In this document: positions 1 to 9,948 of the stretch, in pieces
Numbering within the stretch: the stretch's first letter is position 1
Layout of the letters: each line of letters opens with the position of its first letter
Assembly (NCBI GenBank): GCA_038319215.1
Contig: JBBQCZ010000046.1
Location: 1 to 23,910 of the forward strand
DNA length: 23,910 nucleotides
DNA from: Bact-19 sp038319215
GTDB taxonomy: Bacteria > Bacteroidota > Bacteroidia > Bacteroidales > ML635J-15
Direction of reading: 5' to 3'
The notes under the pieces: model-generated
Seen by the model: the letters and a program-made list of their open reading frames with translations, nothing else
What the model was told of the DNA's origin: nothing
Database searches by the model: none
Position numbers and translations under genes: made by a program

Positions 1-3000
1 GAGGTCCTTGGCAAACGGTTAGCAATGATATTGCCAGTGCTGGTTCTCCTGTAGTATATTATCACGACGTCCCTCTCGCAGATTATGGAAAAGAAATTCA
101 ATATCGGGTTGATGCAAATGGCGACAATCAAAACAACTTCAGTTCCATAGTAATAGGCAAAGCAAATGAAATCTGTAATGCAATCACATCGATTGTTGTT
201 GCTAGCATCGAAAACAATAATATAAGAATTGATTGGAATTTCGCACAAGGAACTCATCCTGCTGAAACCTTTAATATTTATCGTAAAAAAGACACTGAAG
301 CAGACTATACTCTTTTAAGTTCAGGAATCGAAGTGTCGCAAACACATTTTACAGATCACACTGCTGCTATGTGTAAAACCTATACATATAAAATTTCTGC
401 AGTGAATTCATGTGGTGAATCCAACTTATCCTTAGCTTCAAATAGTATTTATTTAACTCAGGAATTTGACAATGTTTTTGCCACAAATGGCTCATTTGAT
501 GCCTCTAAAGGATATTTCAACAATAAAGTTCTATTAGAATGGACATCAAACCCTACAAATTCTGGCGACATTATATCTTACGACATTTTTAGAAAAAAAC
601 AGTCTCAAAGCTATTCATGGTTAAATTCGATCGAAAATTCTAATGCTACTTCTTATGAGGATTTAACTGCTGAAGCCAATGTTATTTATGAATATAGACT
701 GAGAGCAGTTGGAGAATGCGGTGGTAGTCCTGCTTACTCCGACACTGCAACCGCAGTTGGATTTAGGGTAAAAACAGGGATTGTTTCAGGAAAAGTCACA
801 TATTCGGGCGGAAATGCGGTTCCAGATGTTCCTATTCTTATTGCTTCGGAAACTGCAGTTACTGCAACAAGTGGCAATTTTGAAAATCCTCTGGTATGCG
901 CGACATCCGAATCCTTTTTCGACGATTCTCTTTGTTACAAACCACTAACTGTGGACATGTGGGTAAAATCAACTAATGTAAATGATGATAATCAGATATT
1001 CTTTAGCATCTTAAACGGAGTATTTTATTTGGAATTTAATCACATGGTTCCTACACTTATTCTTAATCAGAAATCTTTAGCTTTCGATGCAAGCAATAAT
1101 ACAAATATTGCAGTAATTTCAGGCGATACTGTTCTAAGTCAAAATGTTTGGTATCATTTATCTGTTAATATTGATAACATTACTGGCACATTGAAAATGT
1201 ATCTTAATGGAATACTAATTGGATCTCATACAATTGATATCGCTGACACTTGGGTAGATAATGTAAATTGTGATCTGAATATTAACCAACCAAATATAAT
1301 TGTAGGTAATGGATTACCACTAAGCAATCTGTATAATTTCCAAGGACAAATTGATGAAATAAGAATATGGCAAAAATCTAGAACAGCGGCGGAAATAAAA
1401 AATGATTATCAATTATTATTGTCAGGTGGCGAAACTTCACTTATTGGATATTATCGATTGGATGAGAATTTTGGAACATCATTTTATGATTTATCAAAAA
1501 AGAATGGTGTTTTCAATAAAAATGATTTTGAATTTTCTTTACCTGAAAACTATACCAATTGTTGGTCCACTGCCACACCAGCATATAGCCAGTTACATGC
1601 TGGAGGAGTAACAAACATTAACGGAAATTACACCATAACTGGAATCAAGTATTCAGGATCAGGTGATATTTTTACCGTTACTCCTGTTTATGGCGTACAT
1701 GAATTCAATCCAAATAATGCAAGTCTCTATATTGGAGATGGAAATCCTGTACAGAATAATGTAAACTTTACCGACCAATCATCATTTACATTTACGGGAA
1801 CAATTTATTTTAGTGGCACAAACGTTCCGGTAGAGGGTGCAAAAGTTTATATTGACAATGTTCAGCAATTTGATGGAGGCGGTATTCCCATTGTCACTAA
1901 TCAATATGGCCAGATTAGCATTTCTGTCCCAATTGGCATGCATTATATAAGTGTTAAAAAAGATTCTCACGTCTTTGAAAACAACGGTCAATGGCCTCAT
2001 CCAACAGAATCAGAACCATATAAGAAATTTAATTTCGCTGACAATGTAAATAATATTACATTTTTCGATTCAACAAGAGTTATTGTTGCTGGTAGATTTG
2101 TTGGTGGCGATCGTGAAGGAAATAAAAATATTGGAATGGGTTTGTCTAATGCAAATATTGGCGATGGAGAAATAGTTTTATCAAACGAGCAAGGTTATCA
2201 AATAAACAATGGACAATCAACTCAAACTATAAATACAGATTTTGCACATGGAGAATACGAAGTTTCATTATTGCCAATAGTTTATAAAATTGATTCTGTT
2301 CACAACTCTCATTATGCAATTAACGAATTAGATTTGGGATTTTTGGATTTGACAACTATTCCAGCTTTGACAACAGTTACTGATACAACTTATTCGACAG
2401 TAATAAATGGCTCTGACACAACAATTATTACAAACACAAATAGTTATAGTTATCATTTTAAACGCAACTTTATTCATTACGAAGAGCCAACAATTACATT
2501 ATTTGGAACAGACAATGAAGAATTCAACGGAGAATCCGCGTATTACCTGTATAACTCTGTTGGCGTAGTAACGGACACTATTGATTTGATGACTAACAGT
2601 CCTTTCAGATTTCCTGTGTTTATTATGGGAAACAATTATGACATGAAAGTTTTTGTAAGCTCCATTTATAGAAAATATTCTGAGTTAGGTGTTGTAATTG
2701 GAGTTGATACCGTTCCCGTTTCGAATGCAAATATTACCATTGTCAATAATCTGGAAATAAACGAAACAACCCACAACCTCTCGACTAATGAAACAGGAAT
2801 AGCTATAGGATACAGTTCATTTAAAGTTGGTTTGCCAAACATGAATCAGAACGAGCCTGAATTAACATCATACACAAAAACTATGACGATAACCGGCACT
2901 GCTGGAAACTTTAGTTTTGCTTGGAACGGTGGAAATGTTTACAGAGCTTATGTTTTGGGTGGTGTTGATGCTGGTGGTGTTAATTTTATAACTTATGGAC

Positions 3001-6000
3001 CACAAATAACTCAATTTATTTTACGCGACCCTCCCGGAAACTTATCATACACTTCGTTAGAACAAGGAAGTGAATATAGTGCAAGCCGAAGTTTTAATTT
3101 TTCGACAGGTGGTGCAAGCGATTATGACAATGACTTGTTGACAGGCGTAAAATTCGAGATTGGTGGTGGTTTGGCTGGTCCAGTATTTTCTTCCGATGTA
3201 CAATCAGACTTTAATGGAGGTCTTACAACTTCATATTCAAAGAGCGATAGTGGCGAATTTATTGAAACATACTCTTTCAATCAAACATTTTCGACCAGCG
3301 CTTCGCCCGATGCTGTTGGGAGCATGGCAGATGTATATATTGGACGATCATTGAACTTATTTTTCACTGAAACAAATAACCTTAAAATTTATCCACGAAC
3401 TTTTTTCAACTCATCGGGAAATGAGCATTTAGATGATACTGAATTGGCTAATAGTGCTTCTGATTACTTGATTGGAAAACGTCCTGGTTATGCTGTAACA
3501 GACGACCCTTCAAGCACATCATTTATTTATTCTCAGGATCATATTTTAAACACACTTCTACCAACATATAAAAATTTAATTTACATGTTGTTAACAACTG
3601 CCCAATATACTAGCAAGATACTGCCAACACATGTATATTACGGACTTAACAATGATGCTGAAGTCTGGGCAGATACAATTGCTATGACAGGTGACACACT
3701 CCCAAGTTATGTATTCAATGGTGGTCCTGAAGAAGTTGACTCAGTAGCTTTTTTAAATCAACAAATTGGCATCTGGCTACACACAGTGGCTTTAAATGAG
3801 GCCGCTAAAACTGCTCCAACATTATCCCATGTTGATAATATTTCATTTGATGGAAACGTTGGTCCATACACCGAACAAATAAGCACCTCAACTACTTCAG
3901 TTTCAAACAAAGATTATTCTTTTAAATTTCAAGTTTTCGGAGGTTCGACAGATGGGTTTAATATCAATGGAACAGGTCTGTTGACTTATAGTCAAACTTA
4001 CATGAATTGGGATAGAGAACTGTCACAATCTACTACAGATCAAAAGACTATGAAATGGAAATATGTAATTGATGATTCAAATCAAGGAGACTATTTTAGC
4101 GTTGACGTTTTAAGTTCTACAGAAGGTGTTTGGTCGGGCGATGAATCTTCTTTTATTAACTCAGACAACTATGATAACATTGAAAGCACTTGTCCATTAT
4201 GGAGATCAGGAGTTGCATTCGTTGTTGGAGTAGGCTTAGGAAAACTAATTAATCCACTTGCAGGGCAAATTTTTAATATGGCTAATACTTTACAAATAGC
4301 AAGTGCCTATATGGGAAAGTTAAAAACTTTTTCAAATGAAATTGATGACAGCTCTGTGTATTTTGGTTTACAAGGCGCCTCTCCTATATTCAGAATAATG
4401 GGCGGGCAATCGCGCTGTCCTTACGAAGGAGAAGAATATACTGCATTTTTTATTGATTCGCTATCTCTAGAACCTATTTTAATGAGCCCTGGAACTCAAA
4501 ATCATGAGGCTCCTAAAATTGCTATTGAACCTGCAATAAGAATAAATGTTCCAGAAAATGGACAGGCGGTATTCGAACTTCAATTGATGAACGAAAGTCC
4601 TACTGGAGCAAACATTACCTATGAGCTTATGCTTGATGAAGCTTCAAATCCTCACGGTGCAATAATAAAAGTGGATGGTTTAAGTCCAAACAGACCTTTC
4701 TTTATTCCTGCTGGTCAAACAATTGTTAAAACACTTACCGTAGAAAGAGGTGCTTCTGATAATATGGATTTTGTTGATTTAAAACTTATCTTACATTCTG
4801 CATGTCAATACAATCCAGAAAGTCATAATGCTAACATTGCAGATACTGTTTCATTCTCTGCGCATTTTATTCCTACCTGTACAGAGGTAAATTTTGCCAA
4901 TGTTACAAATAACTGGGTTGTTAATGTTTACAATAACAACATTATGCCAATTACAGTTTCTGGCTATGATATAAATCAATCTACTTTTGAAAAAATATAT
5001 TTTCAATATCAGCAACCAGGATCAACTCCTTCAACTGCTATGACCCTGTACAACGACACTATAAATACAGATTGGGCAAGTTTTACTGGAGCAAAAATCT
5101 ACATTAACAATATGTCCCAGGTAAGTTTTAACTGGAATACTGCGGCACTAAACGACGGGTCTTATACTTTGATTTTAACCACTTTATGCTCGGATGGTTC
5201 TATTTATGTGGCTGACCATTTGGCTGGAATAATTGACAGAATAACACCAAGAGCATTTGGAACTCCAGAACCTGCTGACGGAATATTATCATTTGGTGAA
5301 GATATCTCTGTGTTGTTTAATGAGCCTATTAATGTTGGCGAATTAAATAATTTCGGCCAATATGGTTCTGCAAGTTATATTTCAGTACGTGGAATGTTGA
5401 ACGGAACCGATTTGATTGATAGTCCAAGATTATTGCACGATGCAAGTGTCCATTTTGACGGAGTTAGCAATTATTTAAAAGTGGATAATTTAAACCTCGA
5501 TCATTCAAACTTTAGTTTCGAATTTTGGGCTAAAAGAGATGGACTTGGGAGTGGAAATTTAATTAATATAGGCTCTCCTGCACAAGGAGGATTGTGGATG
5601 GGGTTTGACGAAACTGACCATTTTACAATTAGAGTTGATGGACAAACAATGACATCTGAAGAAACATATATAGCACTTGACGAATGGGCATTTTACTCAG
5701 TTTCATACAACCGTGGCGATGAATCTAACGACCCATATTTTACATTACTAATATTAAGCGATGCCAGCGGAGCACCACAGGTTCAGAATGTAAATATTTA
5801 TTCTTCGCTAGAGAACACAATGTATGTTGGCTACTGCCCTTCTGATGCCTCTGGTTTTTATGGAAACATTCACGAATTAAGAATATGGAATTACGAACGA
5901 AATCCTGTTGAAATCGCATCCCAAAAAGGTCAAATTCTGAACGGTTACGAAGAAGGTTTATACAGTTTATGGCCGTTAACCGAATGTAGAGGAACAATTG

Positions 6001-8717
6001 CTAAAGATATTGCTTTCGGAAGAGACGCAATTGTAAATGCAACTTGGAATGTGAGCAGAGATGGAAAAGCACTTAACCTTGATGGAACAAACTGTTTGCC
6101 CGTTCCTGCTGGATCTATGGTATTTACGCATCAATCAGATTTTACTCTTGAGTTCTGGTACAAAACGCCTGCTCCAACTGCAGATGTTACAATGTTTTCA
6201 AACGGACATATGGAAAATGATTTTAATATCGAAGCCTGGACTATAACTGCTAACAGCAGTCAACAAATAGTAATTTCGAATAATGGAACTGATGTTACTG
6301 TAAATGCTCAAAATTTTCTGGATAATAATTGGCATCATTTTGCAATGTCAATCAACAGGATTGGTTATTTGAACGTTTATTTAGATGGTAATTTAGTAAA
6401 AACATCTCCTGTTATTAACTTTAAAGGATTTGGAGCCTCAAAATTCGTTGCCGGTGCAAGATGGTATAATTTATCTATGATTGATTACTATGATCAGTTT
6501 ATGACTGGAGCTATTGATGAAATTAGAATATGGAATAGCTCAAGGTCGCAAAGTCAGATTCAGAGATACATGAACCATACTTTGAAAGGCGATGAAATGG
6601 GACTAAAGGCATATTTTCCATTTGAAGATGTAACAATAGAAGACCCATCTATAAGTAACGAAAATTCTGGAAACTTTACAATGGATACTATTGGAGTTGC
6701 TGGTGACACTTTACTTTTACCACAATTCTTTACTTCCGAAACTCCAAACATGAAGCTTCAACGACCAGAAATACTTATTCCACATAATATAGTAATATCA
6801 AATGATGGAGTTATTATTTCGACAAATGTTGACCCTGCTGAAATAGAAAATCAAATTTTGGACATATCAATAAAAAATGTAAAAGACACACACAATAATG
6901 TTATGGCTTCTGTTCTTTCTTGGTCAGCATTTATTGACAAAAATCAGGTAGTTTGGGATATGCAAGAGCTAGATTTTATAAAGTTTGTTGAGGACGAAAC
7001 CACCCTAACAGTCAATATCAGAAATAAAGGTGGTCTAAACGAGAACTTTAACATTACAAATATTCCGTCATGGATGGTTGTAAGTCCTAGTTCAGGAACC
7101 TTATCACCACTCGAAGTAAAACAAATTCAAATAACAATAAATCCTGAATTAAATATCGGTTCATACCAGAGAGACTTGAATCTTGTTGCTTCAATGGGCT
7201 ACAACGAAAGATTAGAACTGAATATTAAAGTAAACGGCCATGCTCCAAATTGGACTGTAGTGCCTGAAAATTACACAAATACTGCAAATATAATCGGTCA
7301 GCTAAGCATTGGAAATATTTTATCCACTGATACTGAAGATATAGTTGCTTGTTTTGTTGGTAATGTATGCAGAGGCGTAACCAATATTCAACATTTTACT
7401 GAAGCTGATATGTTCTTGTGTTTTATGAGTGTTTATTCTAACACAAACGGAGAATCTGTAACATTTAAGGTATATGATGCAAGTACCGGTGAAATCTACA
7501 ATAACGTAAGCCCAGAAATTGTATTTCAATCAAATACTTTATATGGAACAGTTAATAATCCGCTACCAATAAATGCTACAAATTATGTTGAGCAAAACAT
7601 TAACCTATTGCCAGGTTGGAATTGGGTTTCATTTAATGTTTATTCCGAGCTGTTTAACAATTTGAACACTTCAATTAACAATTTAACATCGCATTTTGGA
7701 AGTTTAATAAAATCTCAAACCAGTTTTTCAACTGTAAGAATGAATGATGGATGGTTTGGATCATTAAACTCATTAGATGTTAAATCTAGTTATAAGATTC
7801 ATGTCAAAACTGCTCACACACTTAATATTTCTGGTTACAGGGTCGTTGCCGACACGATTGAAATACCGATTGTAAGTGGTTGGAATTGGATTGGATATCC
7901 TCTTTCGTCACAAAAAACTTTGTTGCAGGCATTGTCTTCATTAAATCCTGCAGAAAATGACATTATTAAATCGCAACATCAATTTGCTGTTTATAGCGAA
8001 TTACTAGGTTGGGTTGGAAGTTTAACATATTTGCAACCAGGCAAAGGTTACATTCTAAAATCATCTTCTGGCGGGACATTACATTATATGAGTGAGGTTC
8101 AAAACAAAGCCTATAATAACCAAGATGAGTCTATAACCGATTTGCCAAACACAGAGCAGAATATGACAATTATTGCAACTGCGGCAACAGAAAATCCAGA
8201 ACTTTACACTGTTTCTGCTTATGATGAAAACGGATTGTGTGGCAAAGCAAATGCATCGACTTTAAGTGATGGCAGTGTGAGGTTTTTCATTACAATAAAC
8301 AGCAGTTCTCCAAACACAGTTCGTTTTGCACTCGAATCGTTGCATGGTAGTTTAAATGCAAAAGAAGTTATCGATTTCTCTACAAATGAAATGATAGGAA
8401 ATTTAAATCAACCTTTTATCCTCAGTTTCGACAATCCTGAGCTACTACCATTAACGTTCGCTGACGTATATCCTAATCCTTTCAAAGAACAAATTAAAAT
8501 CAATATTTGGGCAAAAAGCGATCAGGAAATCCGTTTGTACTTATACAACAGTATTGGAACAGAAATCTCGGCCATTTCAAAAGACTTGAATAAAGGGAAA
8601 CATGAGTTTGAGTTAATTGAGTTAATTATGCCCGACAAGTCTATAGCAAGCGGTGTTTACATGTTGAAAGTACAAATAAATGGGACTGAAGAATTAATAA
8701 AAATTGTTAAACAGTAA
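1..8717 (+). CDS. Giant secreted multidomain protein (Fn3, LamG, T9SS sorting domain), 5' partial
   Basis: The reading frame is open from base 3 (2904 residues visible), so the true start lies outside the window. Domains in order, numbered from base 3: fibronectin-III-like repeats (about 1-256); a carboxypeptidase-regulatory-like fold split by a LamG/concanavalin-like domain (259-285, LamG 295-513, 533-590); a second such fold (595-670); a long unassigned region (683-1520); an SbsA-type Ig-like domain split by two LamG domains (1747-1806, LamGs 1812-2016 and 2020-2213, 2256-2313); an Ig-like region (2316-2413); a module shared with the next gene (2415-2530); two repeats starting 'GWNW' (2533-2696); and a T9SS C-terminal sorting domain with 'DVYPNP' at 2821. 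Each LamG has the 'IDEIRIW' or 'HELRIW' signature. By family knowledge it is exported by T9SS and anchored at the cell surface or released. Adhesion or polysaccharide binding is inference; no catalytic motif was seen. Confidence 0.9.
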   Translation, partial: GPWQTVSNDIASAGSPVVYYHDVPLADYGKEIQYRVDANGDNQNNFSSIVIGKANEICNAITSIVVASIENNNIRIDWNFAQGTHPAETFNIYRKKDTEADYTLLSSGIEVSQTHFTDHTAAMCKTYTYKISAVNSCGESNLSLASNSIYLTQEFDNVFATNGSFDASKGYFNNKVLLEWTSNPTNSGDIISYDIFRKKQSQSYSWLNSIENSNATSYEDLTAEANVIYEYRLRAVGECGGSPAYSDTATAVGFRVKTGIVSGKVTYSGGNAVPDVPILIASETAVTATSGNFENPLVCATSESFFDDSLCYKPLTVDMWVKSTNVNDDNQIFFSILNGVFYLEFNHMVPTLILNQKSLAFDASNNTNIAVISGDTVLSQNVWYHLSVNIDNITGTLKMYLNGILIGSHTIDIADTWVDNVNCDLNINQPNIIVGNGLPLSNLYNFQGQIDEIRIWQKSRTAAEIKNDYQLLLSGGETSLIGYYRLDENFGTSFYDLSKKNGVFNKNDFEFSLPENYTNCWSTATPAYSQLHAGGVTNINGNYTITGIKYSGSGDIFTVTPVYGVHEFNPNNASLYIGDGNPVQNNVNFTDQSSFTFTGTIYFSGTNVPVEGAKVYIDNVQQFDGGGIPIVTNQYGQISISVPIGMHYISVKKDSHVFENNGQWPHPTESEPYKKFNFADNVNNITFFDSTRVIVAGRFVGGDREGNKNIGMGLSNANIGDGEIVLSNEQGYQINNGQSTQTINTDFAHGEYEVSLLPIVYKIDSVHNSHYAINELDLGFLDLTTIPALTTVTDTTYSTVINGSDTTIITNTNSYSYHFKRNFIHYEEPTITLFGTDNEEFNGESAYYLYNSVGVVTDTIDLMTNSPFRFPVFIMGNNYDMKVFVSSIYRKYSELGVVIGVDTVPVSNANITIVNNLEINETTHNLSTNETGIAIGYSSFKVGLPNMNQNEPELTSYTKTMTITGTAGNFSFAWNGGNVYRAYVLGGVDAGGVNFITYGPQITQFILRDPPGNLSYTSLEQGSEYSASRSFNFSTGGASDYDNDLLTGVKFEIGGGLAGPVFSSDVQSDFNGGLTTSYSKSDSGEFIETYSFNQTFSTSASPDAVGSMADVYIGRSLNLFFTETNNLKIYPRTFFNSSGNEHLDDTELANSASDYLIGKRPGYAVTDDPSSTSFIYSQDHILNTLLPTYKNLIYMLLTTAQYTSKILPTHVYYGLNNDAEVWADTIAMTGDTLPSYVFNGGPEEVDSVAFLNQQIGIWLHTVALNEAAKTAPTLSHVDNISFDGNVGPYTEQISTSTTSVSNKDYSFKFQVFGGSTDGFNINGTGLLTYSQTYMNWDRELSQSTTDQKTMKWKYVIDDSNQGDYFSVDVLSSTEGVWSGDESSFINSDNYDNIESTCPLWRSGVAFVVGVGLGKLINPLAGQIFNMANTLQIASAYMGKLKTFSNEIDDSSVYFGLQGASPIFRIMGGQSRCPYEGEEYTAFFIDSLSLEPILMSPGTQNHEAPKIAIEPAIRINVPENGQAVFELQLMNESPTGANITYELMLDEASNPHGAIIKVDGLSPNRPFFIPAGQTIVKTLTVERGASDNMDFVDLKLILHSACQYNPESHNANIADTVSFSAHFIPTCTEVNFANVTNNWVVNVYNNNIMPITVSGYDINQSTFEKIYFQYQQPGSTPSTAMTLYNDTINTDWASFTGAKIYINNMSQVSFNWNTAALNDGSYTLILTTLCSDGSIYVADHLAGIIDRITPRAFGTPEPADGILSFGEDISVLFNEPINVGELNNFGQYGSASYISVRGMLNGTDLIDSPRLLHDASVHFDGVSNYLKVDNLNLDHSNFSFEFWAKRDGLGSGNLINIGSPAQGGLWMGFDETDHFTIRVDGQTMTSEETYIALDEWAFYSVSYNRGDESNDPYFTLLILSDASGAPQVQNVNIYSSLENTMYVGYCPSDASGFYGNIHELRIWNYERNPVEIASQKGQILNGYEEGLYSLWPLTECRGTIAKDIAFGRDAIVNATWNVSRDGKALNLDGTNCLPVPAGSMVFTHQSDFTLEFWYKTPAPTADVTMFSNGHMENDFNIEAWTITANSSQQIVISNNGTDVTVNAQNFLDNNWHHFAMSINRIGYLNVYLDGNLVKTSPVINFKGFGASKFVAGARWYNLSMIDYYDQFMTGAIDEIRIWNSSRSQSQIQRYMNHTLKGDEMGLKAYFPFEDVTIEDPSISNENSGNFTMDTIGVAGDTLLLPQFFTSETPNMKLQRPEILIPHNIVISNDGVIISTNVDPAEIENQILDISIKNVKDTHNNVMASVLSWSAFIDKNQVVWDMQELDFIKFVEDETTLTVNIRNKGGLNENFNITNIPSWMVVSPSSGTLSPLEVKQIQITINPELNIGSYQRDLNLVASMGYNERLELNIKVNGHAPNWTVVPENYTNTANIIGQLSIGNILSTDTEDIVACFVGNVCRGVTNIQHFTEADMFLCFMSVYSNTNGESVTFKVYDASTGEIYNNVSPEIVFQSNTLYGTVNNPLPINATNYVEQNINLLPGWNWVSFNVYSELFNNLNTSINNLTSHFGSLIKSQTSFSTVRMNDGWFGSLNSLDVKSSYKIHVKTAHTLNISGYRVVADTIEIPIVSGWNWIGYPLSSQKTLLQALSSLNPAENDIIKSQHQFAVYSELLGWVGSLTYLQPGKGYILKSSSGGTLHYMSEVQNKAYNNQDESITDLPNTEQNMTIIATAATENPELYTVSAYDENGLCGKANASTLSDGSVRFFITINSSSPNTVRFALESLHGSLNAKEVIDFSTNEMIGNLNQPFILSFDNPELLPLTFADVYPNPFKEQIKINIWAKSDQEIRLYLYNSIGTEISAISKDLNKGKHEFELIELIMPDKSIASGVYMLKVQINGTEELIKIVKQ

Positions 8718-8728
8718 AACTTAAAACT

Positions 8729-9688
8729 ATGAAATCAATTATAAAAACAAGCGTTTCATTTTCAGCATTTGTATTAGCTTACATTAGTCTGAATGCACAG
8801 GTTTACACTGTAAATCCTGCCGATTTTGAGTATTCTATGAATATCATCGGAAAAGTATCTATCTCACAAAGTATTATTGATCAGCAGAATTCACTTTTGG
8901 GCGCTTTTGTTGGCGACGATTGTGTTGGCGTTGCGTCTCCTATCGAAGATGATGGAGAGTATAAATTATTTTATCTAACGATCTATAGCAACCAAAGTTC
9001 AGGGGAACAAATAGAATTCAAGTTTTCGGACGAAAATGAAACTGAAAGCTTAATTGCAAATACGGTTGAATTTGTTGCAGATAAATATTTTGGTTCGTCA
9101 GAAGTCCCATTTTTATGGATGGATGTTGCGATGTATTCCTCTGCAGATTTCCTGAATTATAGTTTCGCAGAACAATTTTCGCCAGCAACAATAAATACAG
9201 TAACCAAAACAATCGAAATTGTTGTTGCATACGGAACAAATTTAGCTACTCTAATTCCAACATTTGAAATAGCACCAGGAGCAAAAGCATTTATTGCAGA
9301 GATTGAACAGCAATCTGCAATAACGCCAGTAAATTTCACAAATAGTGTTATTTACAACGTTCAAGGTGTTGACGGAAGTTCTGCGAACTGGACAGTGTCT
9401 GTTAGTTTAGATAATTCTGATGTTGAAAATTTTGAGATTAAAACATGTAGCATATACCCTAACCCAACATCAGACATCCTAAACATCAGCATTGGAAACT
9501 GGAAATCAAACAATATTAAATTTGAACTAATTGACATTTTAGGTCAAACTGTTTACAGAGGAAATATTGTACTAACTTCTGGAATTGCGAGCGAGCAAAT
9601 AGATATTAGTAATCTTAATGCCGGAATGTATTTATTAAAACTTAGTGATGAAAAGCAAAGCTTTGTAAGGAAGGTGGAGAAGAAATAA
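8729..9688 (+). CDS. Small secreted T9SS-cargo protein sharing a module with the upstream giant
   Basis: This 319-residue protein has a signal peptide (about 1-23, ending 'LNAQ'). Residues 27-130 resemble residues 2415-2530 of the upstream protein, sharing 'NIIG', 'FVG..C.GV', 'YSN..GE...FK' and a closing proline. Residues 138-227 look like the DUF5018-type domain of Bacteroidetes, with a 'GTNLATLIPTF' core and 'VDGSSANWTVSV'. Residues 236-319 form a T9SS type-A sorting domain with 'YPNP' at 243-246 and 'GMYLLKL' near the end. The start ATG lies 11 bp after the upstream stop with no terminator between, so co-transcription is likely. The specific role is unknown; a surface partner or accessory of the giant protein is inference from the shared module and the spacing. 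Confidence 0.88.
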   Translation: MKSIIKTSVSFSAFVLAYISLNAQVYTVNPADFEYSMNIIGKVSISQSIIDQQNSLLGAFVGDDCVGVASPIEDDGEYKLFYLTIYSNQSSGEQIEFKFSDENETESLIANTVEFVADKYFGSSEVPFLWMDVAMYSSADFLNYSFAEQFSPATINTVTKTIEIVVAYGTNLATLIPTFEIAPGAKAFIAEIEQQSAITPVNFTNSVIYNVQGVDGSSANWTVSVSLDNSDVENFEIKTCSIYPNPTSDILNISIGNWKSNNIKFELIDILGQTVYRGNIVLTSGIASEQIDISNLNAGMYLLKLSDEKQSFVRKVEKK

Positions 9689-9870
9689 GAAGTGCCTATT
9701 CGCCTTGGCGAACTTAAGTACTTGGATTGCAGAATATTGGCGATTTTACGCTGACATTCCATCGTCGTGAAGCTTTTGCGAAATGACATGGAATCGTCAA
9801 ATAAGAAATACTTAGAGTGCCTACTCTTCTCCGCCAACTGGATGATCAAGGAACGGAGTTTGGGATACAA
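9689..9870. repeat. Degenerate inverted/direct repeat in the intergenic region
   Basis: This stretch has no convincing gene. It holds an imperfect inverted repeat, TGACATTCCAT (9752-9762) against ATGGAATCGTCA (9788-9799), around a 25-base loop. AGTGCCTA occurs at both 9691-9698 and 9816-9823, each followed by a short CGCC-containing stretch (CGCC at 9701-9704 and 9832-9835). A small perfect hairpin, CGCCTTGGCG, sits at 9701-9710. The pattern resembles a decayed extragenic repeat rather than coding DNA. Whether it is dispersed in the genome cannot be seen from this window. Confidence 0.4.
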
Positions 9871-9874
9871 TATT

Positions 9875-9920
9875 GAGCGGAGTGTGGAGTTTTACAAAAC
9901 CACACTCCGTTCTTTTTTTT
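9875..9920 (+). terminator. Rho-independent terminator
   Basis: A 13-bp stem runs from GAGCGGAGTGTGG (9875-9887) to CCACACTCCGTTC (9900-9912), with one G-T pair. The 12-base loop is followed by eight T (9913-9920). It probably ends the operon of the giant protein and its small partner, about 190 bases after the last stop codon. Confidence 0.88.
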
Positions 9921-9948
9921 GTATTATTATATTTATACTCTACATCGT

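Noticed and set aside
333..341. GTG at 333 as the start of the giant protein
   Set aside because: The same frame is open back to base 3 and codes for Fn3-like sequence, so the gene begins outside the window.
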